From assembly GCF_001679785.1 (NCBI RefSeq), contig NZ_CP016287.1, forward strand, positions 868,001 through 932,000: DNA of 64,000 bases, given 5' to 3'. The DNA is from Rhizobium leguminosarum. GTDB lineage: Bacteria; Pseudomonadota; Alphaproteobacteria; Rhizobiales; Rhizobiaceae. Positions 38,632 to 46,900 of the stretch are shown here, piece by piece. The first letter of the stretch is position 1. Each line of letters starts with the position of its first letter. The notes beneath the pieces are model-generated. The model ran no database searches. It worked only from the letters and a program-made list of their open reading frames with translations, and was not told the DNA's origin. The translations under genes and the position numbers were made by a program.

Positions 38632-41055
38632 TTAGGGACATGCAGGAAGATCCGGAGCGCCGCACTTCTTCTTTTCTGCGGCCGGCGGTCTCTTCGCCTG
38701 CTGCTCGACGGTCGCCGGCTTGGGCTGAGGCCGGGGCTTGGGTTCAGCCTGAGGCTTGGGCTCAGCCTGGGGTTTCGATTCAGCCTGTATCTTGGGTTCG
38801 ACCTGCAGTTTGGGTTCGACCTCTGGTTTTGGAGCAGGTACCTGCGCCGGCGCTGCAACATGCGGCTCCCTGGGCAAGGCTGGCGGCGGGGCGACCTCTC
38901 GCGATGGCGGCGGCACAACATGGCGCGGATTGCCGAGCTGCGGCTCGCTGTTGTTTGCAACGCTGGATTTTGCTGGCGTATTGTCCATAATTGCCGGTGC
39001 CGTGGGCTTCGTCGGCAGGCCGTAAACATCGGGTTTCGGGCCTGCGCCACCTCCCCTCGGCTTCGCATTCGGAGCTGTGGTCGGTGCAGGGGTCTTGGCG
39101 ATCTGGCTTTGACCGTTGACGGCAGGTGCGTTGGCCTCGGGCGACCGCGGCTGGCCCTTTGAACCTGGGAGCATATGCGCGTCCGGATTTTCGCTCTGAA
39201 GCGGTGATTGGGCGATCGTCCTCGGATCATGAGCCGTATTGGGCTCTGCTTTGAGCGGCTGCGTTTTTTCTGCGGCAGCCGCTTCCGGCTTGTTCGCCAG
39301 CTTGTCGGCGGGCGGCAGCGGCTGGCCGTTGGCGCCGGGAAGTGCGTGGGTGGCAGGATTTCCGGTCGGTGCCTGCGGCTGAGTTTGGGGCTGGACCGAC
39401 GGGATGGATGCCGGCGCCGGCTTCTCGGCTGCGACCGGGGCCTGCTTTTGCAAGACCGCCGCCTTTTTCTGCACCGAGGGCGGCAAGGCAACGTGGAGCG
39501 CGGCTGCACCTGCCCCGGCGACGACGGCCGCGCCGGCGAGCTTTTCTCCTGTCGTCAATCCGGGCGCAGCCGGTGCGGCCTCGCTCTCGTTGACAACCGT
39601 GTTGTTGACGACTGTGTTGTGAATGTTATTGAAAATGATGTTGTTTTCGGGCGGCGCGACATTGCGCGGGGGTTCCACCCATTCGGGGACCGGAACGAAG
39701 ACCGGAGCAGGCAGCACGTAGAGATCGACCGGTGGTCTGGGCGGCGCAAGCGTCACGAAATCCGGCGGTGGTGGTGAAAGGAAGACGACCGGCGGCGGCG
39801 GCGCATAACCGAAGTCGGCATCATCGAAATACAGGACAGGCCGGTCGACATAGACGATTTCCGGTGGTGGTGGCGGCGGCACGTCATACTCGATCACCGA
39901 AAATGACGGGGGCGGCTCGAGTGCTGCCTCGAAATGCTCCAGACGACGGCGGGCATCCCAGACGTGGGGACCACGCGGATAACGTCTCAGGTAGGACCAA
40001 TAGGCCTCTGGCGTATCCGCATTCGACGTTTCGCGCCAGGTGATCGCTTCGCGGCGTGCTGCAATGATCGCACGCACCCGCCTTGCCATGGCGTCGTTCG
40101 GATAGGCTGCAAGGAAATCCTCGTACCCACGCATCGTGTCGCGATCGAGCGCGGCGAAATAGGCATCGCGTTCGTCGAAGTCGCTGATCGGCTTCGTCCG
40201 GTTAGCGTCATTGTCATAGCTGGACACCTGGTCCGGCGGCGGATTGGGAACACGATCGAAAAACGTGAAGGCGTTCTTGAAGTTGGAGGCATTCCAGGAA
40301 ATCTGCGCACCCTTGGTCAGATCGCTGACCCGCAACCGTGTCCGGGCGAACACATCATCGAGCGGAAGCCCGCCGATGCGGATCATTTCCGCCAGGGCAT
40401 GCGCATAGGAACCGTAAGGACCAGCCTCCTGCGGGGCGACCGTGCCCGGCGCGGCATTGAAGGCGATCAGCTGATTGGCGTCCGGGTCGACGAGCGCCAG
40501 ACCACCGGCCAGCGGCTGAGTGGACTGCACGAATGGATTGGCTCTTGCTGCATCGAGCACGACGATGCTGCCGCGGTTGTTGATGCCGGCCAGCGATCTC
40601 GAGAAATCGGTTATCCGCAGAGCTTCGACCGGCACATCCGTAGCGTTGGCGATCTGGGCGTCGACCGGCAAGAAATAGTTATCGCCCTGATACTGCACGC
40701 CATAACCCGCCAGATAGACGAAAACGACGGTATTGGGTCCCGATGCATTCGCTTTCGTCAGAAAGTCCCGCATCGCATCCCGCAATCCGTTCTGGTCGAG
40801 GTCGCGCGCGCCGATCACGTCGAAGCCGGCGGCCTGCAGCGTTTGCGCAATCAGCCCGGCATCGTTGGCGGGCGTCGGCAAGGCGCCTGCCTTATAGCCG
40901 GCGTTACCCACGACGAGTGCTATTCTCTTTTCAGGGGAACCTTGCGCTTCGACTGGATTTACGGAAGCGATACCGGCCAGAACCAGCACAACGACAAAGA
41001 ATGTCCAGATCGTCCTTTTAGGCGACAATCCTGTTGTCCAAAGAAGGCAAGGCAT
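38632..41055 (-). CDS. Secreted caspase-fold protein with both catalytic residues replaced, plus Pro/Ala-rich tail
   Basis: 807 residues. An N-terminal hydrophobic export signal (WTFFVVVLVLAGIASVNPVEA) is followed by a caspase p20 (peptidase C14) domain: RIALVVGNAGYKAGALPTPA, LAGYGVQYQGDNYFLPVDA, and SIVVLDAARANPF. In active metacaspase-like enzymes the last two read xxGHGxQ and LDACRxNPF. Here His is Tyr118 and Cys is Ala170, so it should be inactive as a protease. From about residue 370 the chain is low-complexity: Pro-rich repeats, an Asn-rich NNIIFNNIHNTVVNN block, and Lys/Pro/Gln/Ala repeats (AEPKPQAEPKP). Probably a periplasmic or surface scaffold. Confidence 0.85.
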   Translation of the reverse strand: MPCLLWTTGLSPKRTIWTFFVVVLVLAGIASVNPVEAQGSPEKRIALVVGNAGYKAGALPTPANDAGLIAQTLQAAGFDVIGARDLDQNGLRDAMRDFLTKANASGPNTVVFVYLAGYGVQYQGDNYFLPVDAQIANATDVPVEALRITDFSRSLAGINNRGSIVVLDAARANPFVQSTQPLAGGLALVDPDANQLIAFNAAPGTVAPQEAGPYGSYAHALAEMIRIGGLPLDDVFARTRLRVSDLTKGAQISWNASNFKNAFTFFDRVPNPPPDQVSSYDNDANRTKPISDFDERDAYFAALDRDTMRGYEDFLAAYPNDAMARRVRAIIAARREAITWRETSNADTPEAYWSYLRRYPRGPHVWDARRRLEHFEAALEPPPSFSVIEYDVPPPPPPEIVYVDRPVLYFDDADFGYAPPPPVVFLSPPPPDFVTLAPPRPPVDLYVLPAPVFVPVPEWVEPPRNVAPPENNIIFNNIHNTVVNNTVVNESEAAPAAPGLTTGEKLAGAAVVAGAGAAALHVALPPSVQKKAAVLQKQAPVAAEKPAPASIPSVQPQTQPQAPTGNPATHALPGANGQPLPPADKLANKPEAAAAEKTQPLKAEPNTAHDPRTIAQSPLQSENPDAHMLPGSKGQPRSPEANAPAVNGQSQIAKTPAPTTAPNAKPRGGGAGPKPDVYGLPTKPTAPAIMDNTPAKSSVANNSEPQLGNPRHVVPPPSREVAPPPALPREPHVAAPAQVPAPKPEVEPKLQVEPKIQAESKPQAEPKPQAEPKPRPQPKPATVEQQAKRPPAAEKKKCGAPDLPACP

Positions 41056-41510
41056 TCAGGTTTCTCCCAATCAACATGTGATGCAGTTCACTGTGAGCCC
41101 CGCAAAGTCGGGGCCAGGTGTATAAGCTTTCGCCAGAGACGGCTGGCGAGCTTTGCATCGCTACTTAGCAATCGTTTATGAGCGCTGGATTAGGCGAAGC
41201 TGAAGCGAAACTGAAGACAAGTCTGTCCCTTCGTAAGCCGCAGGCATCAACGTCCCTGGGCTGGGGCGTCTGGCAAGTCGCCGCGCCGTGAGAGAGCCGG
41301 GATCGTATAGGTCGTCTGCGTTATTTCGGTGACGGACGACTCGGAACACATATCGTCAAAACTTCCTGGCCAGGCACGTACAGCCCGCCCGGTTGCGCCG
41401 ATCTCCGCGAATGAACCCCGACTGAATGATGCCTTCAGCTTTCGTTTCAAAGGGAGCGACTAGAAGAAAGTCGTTCAACCGCGGTCTTATCCGCCTGAGG
41501 AGACATAGTC
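41056..41510. other. Divergent promoter region of the pseudo-caspase and curli genes
   Basis: About 450 bp between divergent genes. It holds a cgaagctgaagcgaaactgaag tract near 41190-41220 that is also found upstream of the MtnX-like gene (aagatgaagcgaaactgaattc, 36198-36218). No convincing coding frame. Confidence 0.45.
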
Positions 41511-41948
41511 ATGATCCGCACGTCAATCATTGCAACCGCACTCGTCGCTCTCGTCGGCATCACCGCCGCAGCCCCCGCCATGGCCAATGACGTGCGTATC
41601 GAACAATATGGCTGGTCGAACTCTGCCGGTGGGGCACAGGAAGGATACGGAAACCGGATCAGAACCTACCAGAACGGTGGCTACAACCGGATTCTCGGGC
41701 GTCAATATGGCCGCCACAATCTTTCAGCTGTCGGTCAGGAGGGCAATGACAACTATGGCGCCACCTATCAGCGCGGCAACCGCAACGTAGCGGGCGTTGG
41801 CCAATTCGGCTCCAGCCATACGACCATCCTTACCCAGGACGGTAATGGCAACATCGCGGCCGGCGTCCAGGTCGGCCATGGCTGCAGCGCCAATGTCAGC
41901 CAGGGCGGCAACGGCAATGTCGCGGCTTTTGTCCAGGCCTGCCCGTAG
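41511..41948 (+). CDS. Curlin-repeat amyloid subunit (CsgA/B-like)
   Basis: 145 residues: signal peptide TSIIATALVALVGITAAAPA, then curlin-type repeats with a Q/N-x-G-x2-N pattern (EGYGNRIRTYQNGGYNRI, VGQEGNDNYGATYQRGNRNV, LTQDGNGNIAAGVQVG, VSQGGNGNVAAFVQ). This composition assembles extracellular amyloid fibres. Good Shine-Dalgarno (gaggag) before the ATG. First gene of a three-gene group with a CsgH-like protein and another curlin. Confidence 0.88.
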   Translation: MIRTSIIATALVALVGITAAAPAMANDVRIEQYGWSNSAGGAQEGYGNRIRTYQNGGYNRILGRQYGRHNLSAVGQEGNDNYGATYQRGNRNVAGVGQFGSSHTTILTQDGNGNIAAGVQVGHGCSANVSQGGNGNVAAFVQACP

Positions 41949-42010
41949 GCGGCTGCACGATGACGTAAAAGAGTCAAGATCGCAACAGCAGGCCATCGGG
42001 GGAAACGACC

Positions 42011-42409
42011 ATGCCAAATAGCATGAAACATCCGCACCGCGCGATGGCGCTTCTCGCCCTGGTCCTGCTTCCCGTCGGCGCGGTTGCCGCCATGACAACT
42101 GCCAACCAATCTGACGGCGCGCAGCTTTGCGAAATCAAAGCAACGCCTGGAGCAGGTATGGTGAGATTGGATGCGCTGGTCCACGCCGACAAGCATGTCG
42201 GGGGGACGTACACCTTCCATGTCGAAAAAGTGGGAGACGGCGGAAGCTCCACGATCAACCAGAGTGGCGATTTTGATGCCGTCGAGGGACATACGGCAAT
42301 CCTTGGTTCGGTCTCGCTCGACTCGAAAGGAGCCAAATACAAAGCCACACTGGACGTCGTTATACGGGATAGGAGTTTCAGCTGCACGAAACAGATCGAC
42401 GGCGACTAA
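42011..42409 (+). CDS. CsgH-like curli assembly protein
   Basis: 132 residues with a signal peptide (MALLALVLLPVGAVAAMT). The mature part is an Ig-like beta domain with the CsgC/CsgH pattern: CEIKATPGAGMVRLDALVHA, TYTFHVEKVGDGGSSTINQS, and a paired Cys (SFSCTKQ). CsgH is the alphaproteobacterial counterpart of CsgC, which prevents premature curlin aggregation in the periplasm. It lies between two curlin genes, which supports the role. Confidence 0.82.
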   Translation: MPNSMKHPHRAMALLALVLLPVGAVAAMTTANQSDGAQLCEIKATPGAGMVRLDALVHADKHVGGTYTFHVEKVGDGGSSTINQSGDFDAVEGHTAILGSVSLDSKGAKYKATLDVVIRDRSFSCTKQIDGD

Positions 42410-42576
42410 TCGGCCTCCACACGCTGCAATTTTCGTAAAGGGGCGCCGGTTTCCGGCGTCCTTTTGCTTTCAGGTCGAAACGCCTGAACGACAACTGAAT
42501 GGGCAATTTCGACTGGGTTCAGCTGCAAGATGCGAACTTTGATCATCGGCTGAAGCAGCCGGAGATGGAGATCAGA

Positions 42577-42990
42577 ATGAGCCGCAACATGTTTAAGATC
42601 CTTACCGTTACCCTTCTTGCCGGGAGCCTGGCGCAAGTAGCCTTGTCTGTGCCAGCCTATGCCGGCGGCCGAATCTCGTTCAACCTCGCACCGGACAACG
42701 CCGACGATGCGGGTCTTTTCTCAACCGGGCTGCGGGTCTATTCGCTCTACCGCGGCCGGAAAGACGCCGACATCCGGCAGCTGGGCCGGGGTAACGCGGC
42801 TGGTATCGCTCAGGCTGGCCGTGGCAACCTCGGCTTCATCCGGCAGCGGGGGAATGGTCATTCCGCGACCTTGCGGCAGAACGGCAACAACAATGCCTAT
42901 GGCATTTTCCAGTATGGGCGAAATGCTGAAACCGACGTGGTGCAGGATGGGGTTAACGGCAGTGGTGCCACCTTCAGCTATGGCTGGTAA
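42577..42990 (+). CDS. Curlin-repeat amyloid subunit (second)
   Basis: 137 residues from ATG 42577: signal peptide (ILTVTLLAGSLAQVALSVPA), an N-terminal region, then curlin repeats (IRQLGRGNAAGIAQAGRGNL, FIRQRGNGHSATLRQNGNNN, GIFQYGRNAETDVVQDGVNG). Third gene of the curli cluster. It likely co-assembles with, or nucleates, the first subunit. CsgG-like secretion genes are not in the window. Confidence 0.85.
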   Translation: MSRNMFKILTVTLLAGSLAQVALSVPAYAGGRISFNLAPDNADDAGLFSTGLRVYSLYRGRKDADIRQLGRGNAAGIAQAGRGNLGFIRQRGNGHSATLRQNGNNNAYGIFQYGRNAETDVVQDGVNGSGATFSYGW

Positions 42991-43472
42991 GGCGGTTCAC
43001 AACAGTCCAAAAGGCGATGTCACGTCGTTTCAGCAGCGCATGTTCGCCGCTTTCCCCGAGGCGACCCCAATGGTGATCACCTACACAATCGCGTCGAACA
43101 TCCGGACATCTCTTGGCCGTTGCCTCAGAGGAAGTCGCGCACAACACTGGCACCGCCCCCAATCCTGACCGGCTTTCCATCAGCAATGGCAACAGCCTGC
43201 CGGAGTGGCTCGGCCGGGGTCGTGTTGGGGAAATGGGATGTTGTCCCGCCTGCCGCGCAGACGATCATCGACGTCCAGATCGAGAAGATTCAGAAGATGT
43301 CGAATGGGTCGAAGCAAGCGAGCGCTAGTGACCTGATCGGCTATGGGAGCCGCCACGCGATCGCGCAGCTCCCGCTCTCACTCGGCGGTCGTCAGGTATC
43401 GACGTGGGAAATCGGCGTAGATTTTATCACCAAATGGTGCTATTTAAAGCGCCAGGACAAGGATAAGAAACG
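42991..43472. other. No gene recognised upstream of vapB
   Basis: About 480 bp with only short frames, none with a known motif. It contains the promoter side of the vapBC operon near its right end. Confidence 0.4.
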
Positions 43473-43554
43473 ATGCGATCGACTATCAATCTAGACGACA
43501 CTCTCGTGGAAAGGGCCAAGTCCCTGACCGGCACAAAAGAAACCGCTGCTCTAG

Positions 43555-44558
43555 GTGTTTAGTCCCGGCATTTGATGGTGCATTATTTTCCTTAGAATGG
43601 AGGGAGGCACTATGGGCCAGGTTCTACACGGGAGCGCCACAACGACAGAGGCAATCCGTCGAGCAATACAAAATAGTGAAGAGAGCCTGAGAGCGCTTTC
43701 AAAGCGGTATGGGGTCAATCAGAAGACAATAGCCAAATGGAAGAGACGGACATCATTGGCCGATCTTCCGACAGGCCCGAAGGACCCGCATTCGACAATC
43801 CTCTCCCTTGAAGAAGAAGCCGTCATCGTCGCCTTTCGCAGGCATACATTGCTGCCTCTTGATGACTGCCTCTATGCCCTTCAACCGACGATCCCGCATC
43901 TGACACGTTCGTCCCTGCACAGGTGTCTGCAGCGCCACGGCATTTCACGCCTGCCGGAAGTGAAAGGCGACAAAGAACCGAAGAAAAAGTTCAAAAGCTA
44001 CCCGATCGGCTACTTCCACGTCGATATTGCCGAGGTGCAGACGGCTGAGGGCAAGCTCTATCTCTTCGTGGCGATTGATCGCACGTCCAAGTTCGCCTTC
44101 GCTGAGCTCTATGCCAAAGCTGGCAAGATGAATGCCGCCCAGTTCCTGCGCAACCTGATCGCGGCGGTGCCCTACACCATCCATACTATCCTGACCGATA
44201 ATGGCATCCAGTTCACCAACCGGGCCTGTGACCAAAATGCCTTCCAGCACATCTTCGACCGAGTCTGTGAGGAATACGAGATCGAGCATCGCCTGACAAA
44301 GGTTAAGCACCCATGGACCAATGGGCAGGTCGAGCGGATGAACCGGACGATCAAGGAAGCGACTGTCAAGCGCTTCCACTACGACGATCACGCACAACTG
44401 AAAAAGCATCTCGCCGACTTCATCGACGCCTACAATTTTGGGCGCAGGCTCAAGACACTAAAGGGCCTCACCCCCTACGAGTTCATCTGCAAAAGGTGGA
44501 CTTCCGAGCCAGATCGATTCATCATCGATCCTATCCATCAAATGCCGGGACTAAACAC
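43555..44558 (+). mobile_element. IS481-type insertion sequence (complete copy)
   Basis: 1004 bp with perfect 24-bp terminal inverted repeats, starting gtgtttagtcccggc and ending gccgggactaaacac. It encodes one DDE transposase. It is joined at its right end to an inverted 149-bp copy of its own left end (44559-44707). The composite of 1153 bp is flanked by CTAG (43551-43554 and 44708-44711), the target duplication; IS481-family elements prefer CTAG-centred sites. Confidence 0.88.
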
Positions 44559-44652
44559 TTTGAAAGCGCTCTCAGGCTCTCTTCACTATTTTGTATTGCT
44601 CGACGGATTGCCTCTGTCGTTGTGGCGCTCCCGTGTAGAACCTGGCCCATAG
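43612..44652 (+). CDS. IS481-type DDE transposase with run-on C-terminus
   Basis: ATG 43612 follows a ggaggga Shine-Dalgarno. N-terminal HTH (SEESLRALSKRYGVNQKTIA), then an rve/DDE integrase core: Asp in YFHVDIAEVQTAEG, Asp in TILTDNGIQFTN and Glu in HPWTNGQVERMNRTIKEA. The natural protein ends HQMPGLNT; at an ordinary right end the target CTAG would supply the TAG stop (ACC TAG). Here the right end joins an inverted IS fragment instead, so the frame continues about 37 residues. The catalytic core is intact. Confidence 0.9.
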   Translation: MGQVLHGSATTTEAIRRAIQNSEESLRALSKRYGVNQKTIAKWKRRTSLADLPTGPKDPHSTILSLEEEAVIVAFRRHTLLPLDDCLYALQPTIPHLTRSSLHRCLQRHGISRLPEVKGDKEPKKKFKSYPIGYFHVDIAEVQTAEGKLYLFVAIDRTSKFAFAELYAKAGKMNAAQFLRNLIAAVPYTIHTILTDNGIQFTNRACDQNAFQHIFDRVCEEYEIEHRLTKVKHPWTNGQVERMNRTIKEATVKRFHYDDHAQLKKHLADFIDAYNFGRRLKTLKGLTPYEFICKRWTSEPDRFIIDPIHQMPGLNTLKALSGSLHYFVLLDGLPLSLWRSRVEPGP

Positions 44653-44707
44653 TGCCTCCCTCCATTCTAAGGAAAATAATGCACCATCAAATGCCGGGAC
44701 TAAACAC
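44559..44707 (-). mobile_element. Inverted 149-bp fragment of the IS481-type element's left end
   Basis: Exact reverse complement of 43555-43703, the left end plus the first 31 codons of the transposase. It abuts the right end of the complete copy and ends in the same gtgtttag terminus next to the CTAG target duplication. It shows that a second, oppositely oriented copy was present and mostly lost. Confidence 0.9.
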
Positions 44708-44826
44708 CTAGTCCGCCAGGCGTTGGAGACGCTTGTCCGAGTAGAGTCCGGAAAACGCCTCATCGCGCTCGGCGGAACTATGCCCGATGCAGAGGCAGCT
44801 CCACGTCGCCGGAGCGCAGCTGCCAA

Positions 44827-45210
44827 GTGATACTGGCAGACACTTCTATATGGATCGATCATTTCCGCCATGTTGATGCGGAACTTCGGACGATCATTGA
44901 GGACGATCGTCTACTCTGCCATCCGGCTGTAGTTGGCGAACTGGCGCTTGGCAGCCTTCGAGATCGCGGGCGCGTGATAACGTTTCTGGCAGCCCAGCGC
45001 CAAGCGTTCGTTGCAACGCACGACGAAGTGATGACAATGATTGATCGTCACGGCATTTTCAGTATGGGCATCGGCTATACAGATGCCCACTTGCTCGCCT
45101 CGATACTGCTTGATCGGCGAGCGGCGTTATGGACCAGGGACAAGCGTCTTCAGGCGGCGGCCAAAAAGGCAGGCGCTTCATTGCATAAGCCGGCCAATGC
45201 TCGCAACTAA
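44827..45210 (+). CDS. vapC: VapC-type PIN-domain toxin ribonuclease
   Basis: 127 residues from a GTG that overlaps the vapB stop. PIN-domain acidic residues are present: Asp in ILADTSIWIDHF, Glu in VVGELALGSL, Asp in YTDAHLLASIL and Asp in LWTRDKRLQ. VapC toxins cleave specific RNAs such as initiator tRNA and are neutralised by VapB. Here VapB is disrupted upstream by an IS, yet the toxin frame is complete. Normal translation coupling is lost, so it may be unexpressed. Confidence 0.9.
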   Translation: MILADTSIWIDHFRHVDAELRTIIEDDRLLCHPAVVGELALGSLRDRGRVITFLAAQRQAFVATHDEVMTMIDRHGIFSMGIGYTDAHLLASILLDRRAALWTRDKRLQAAAKKAGASLHKPANARN

Positions 45211-45502
45211 ACACCTAAATAGTTCTGCCGAGCTTTCGCATTTTTCCGATCTTTCGCCTTGAAAGGATCTGAACCGGCGGCGCCTCAACTCAGTAAGCTA
45301 AGCCTGATAAACCGAAATTCTCGGCATAACGTTGATTTATGGAACATTCGCCGACGATATTTGCGAGCCAAGGTTGGATTTCTACTGTCAGATCCTCTCC
45401 GGACGCGCCGGACACTATCCTGCTCGGTGCAACTTTTTCCGGGCACTCGACATCGACAGTTGAACAATTCCTATTGCATTTGTCTTTTCACCGACGGCGT
45501 CC

Positions 45503-45640
45503 TCAAGGGAGGCCGGAATTGACCTTCCGGGAGGAAGGCTCGACGATCACACGCTGATCGTTGACGATCGCGTATGCATACTTGGGATCGTCGGGAATGG
45601 GCGTCACGACCACGGTCTGCGGCAGGGGCTGTCCGACGCC
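45503..45640 (-). pseudogene. DUF1236 protein, C-terminal remnant
   Basis: Reads VGQPLPQTVVVTPIPDDPKY then AYAIVNDQRVIVEPSSRKV before a TGA. This is the typical end of rhizobial DUF1236 periplasmic proteins, usually repeated one or more times after a signal peptide. Everything before it is missing and its last residues are altered. It is directly fused, in another frame, to a response-regulator remnant. Confidence 0.75.
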
Positions 45641-45774
45641 GCCAGCGTGGTCGCGTCATCGGCGCTCGCCCCTTCGCCGACAACGACGAAATCATCAATT
45701 TCGGACAGACTGCGGCTCACCCCTTCTCGAAAAAGAGGGTGGTCGTCCGCGATCACGATCGTAAAGGCTGTCAA
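45604..45774 (-). pseudogene. NarL/FixJ-type response regulator, N-terminal remnant
   Basis: About 50 residues: LTAFTIVIADDHPLFREGVS, RSLSEIDDFVVVGEGASADD, then ATTLAA. This is the first two beta-alpha units of a receiver domain. It breaks off before the phospho-acceptor Asp and runs into DUF1236 DNA. Its start codon is now TTG or lost. Confidence 0.75.
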
Positions 45775-46137
45775 GCTTCCCCTTCAGGTTCGGCGTCCTA
45801 TCCAAGGTGAGCGCGGCTACCGTTTGCTCGACGCCATGCTCATCGTGGTTAAGGCGGAGTCTAATCGAGCTCGACAGCGGCGGCGGGAGCGTGACCGACG
45901 CCTTGCAGACGATTGCCTCCTCCTGCTTGCGACAATTCCGCTTGAACGAAACCATCCTTCTCGCCAACCAAAATACAGAGGCGCTGCATCAGGCCCGCGT
46001 CGCAGACGCCAGCCAATCCTGCAGGACGAGCCGGCTCGTCCCCCCGTGGACGGAACTGCTTCCATAGTTGGGCGTTTTTGTCAGTTAGATCGGGTACTGC
46101 TGGCATTCCGCCGGCGCTGCCGAATGGGAGAAAAATC
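45775..46137. other. No gene recognised
   Basis: Frames on both strands are short and without known motifs. It may contain further debris from the region that carried the response regulator, plus the promoter of the small secreted gene at 46138. Confidence 0.4.
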
Positions 46138-46509
46138 ATGAGAACGATATTAATCGCGATAGGTGCGTTAACTGCTTTAACCGGGTCTGCTTATGCCGCC
46201 GAGCCGGCCAAGATGGTCGAGACGAAAATGGGCAAGGTCCTGGCCACTGAAAAAGGCATGGTGCTTTACACATTTGACAAAGATACAAAAGGCAAATCCA
46301 ACTGCGATAGCGATTGCCTGAAGAAGTGGCCAGCGTTCCACGCTGGAGCCAAGGCCAAGGCGGAAGGCGAATGGTCTCTAGTCAAAGCCGCGGATGGCAA
46401 AGAGATGTGGGCCTACGAGGGCAAGCCGCTCTACACCTATGTCGAGGATAAGAAAGCCGGTGAAGCCAACGGCGATGGCGTTGGGGGAGTTTGGCACGCA
46501 GCCAAATAG
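46138..46509 (+). CDS. Secreted COG4315-type repeat protein
   Basis: 123 residues: signal peptide (TILIAIGALTALTGSAYAAE) and two copies of the secreted-repeat motif, VLATEKGMVLYTFDKDTKG with SNCDSDCLKKWP, and MWAYEGKPLYTYVEDKKAGE with GVGGVWHAA. The family is periplasmic and of unknown function; in rhizobia it is often in stress-response regions. ATG 46138 follows a gggaga motif. Complete length. Confidence 0.85.
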   Translation: MRTILIAIGALTALTGSAYAAEPAKMVETKMGKVLATEKGMVLYTFDKDTKGKSNCDSDCLKKWPAFHAGAKAKAEGEWSLVKAADGKEMWAYEGKPLYTYVEDKKAGEANGDGVGGVWHAAK

Positions 46510-46900
46510 CTGAACCGGCGACCGTTGAACGGGCGGTCGTCGGATTGCCTTCAACCGCAAGACCGAGCTTTGAACTTCATGTCCCTTCTACGGCTGTCGC
46601 CGACGAACGCGGCCTCCGCCGAATGTTCATTCCTTGCCATCTACTAGATTCCAAGTGCTGATCAGAAGCAGGGATCGGGGACGCAGGTCTGCGGTCTTAG
46701 TTTTCCGCGTTGTGCATTTCTTCTGCTGGGTCGGGCGTGATGCGTTGGAGACGGCAATCACTTCCCTTGGCAGGAAATGTATTTAACTTGACGTTCATCG
46801 TCCTCAAAAACTCTTGTGCGGCGAACGGCTGAGACGTGCGGAGCCATTAACGATGATCCGGTATGCGTTGAACTGAACGTGGCAAAGCGAAAGACCGTTG
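46510..46900. other. Intergenic, no gene recognised
   Basis: About 390 bp with no supported frame. An AT-rich stretch near 46770-46800 could be a promoter for the next small gene. Confidence 0.4.

Larger units (their letters stand above)
43473..44830 (+). pseudogene. vapB: VapB-type antitoxin gene interrupted by an IS481-type element
   Basis: The left part (43473-43554) starts MRSTINLDDTLVERAKSLTG and stops three codons into the IS. The right part resumes at 44712. Removing 43555-44711 (the element plus one CTAG) gives a continuous 66-residue frame: TKETAAL then VRQALETLVRVESGKRLIAL ending RRRSAAAK. This is a ribbon-helix-helix/VapB2-type antitoxin of normal length. Its stop overlaps the vapC GTG (aaGTGA). 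In the interrupted state only the DNA-binding N-terminus (about 29 residues) can be made; the toxin-binding C-terminus is lost. Confidence 0.9.

Noticed and set aside
39934..41181. A 415-codon frame opposite the pseudo-caspase
   Set aside because: Antisense shadow; the forward frame has a signal peptide and the caspase fold.
41247..41450. A 67-codon minus-strand frame in the divergent promoter
   Set aside because: TTG start, no Shine-Dalgarno, Arg/Ser-rich and no family; the stretch is better read as regulatory DNA.
45200..45217. An IS-end-like ctaaacaccta just after vapC
   Set aside because: Only 11-12 bases match the element's terminus, with no second end or target duplication; it overlaps the vapC stop and is likely chance.
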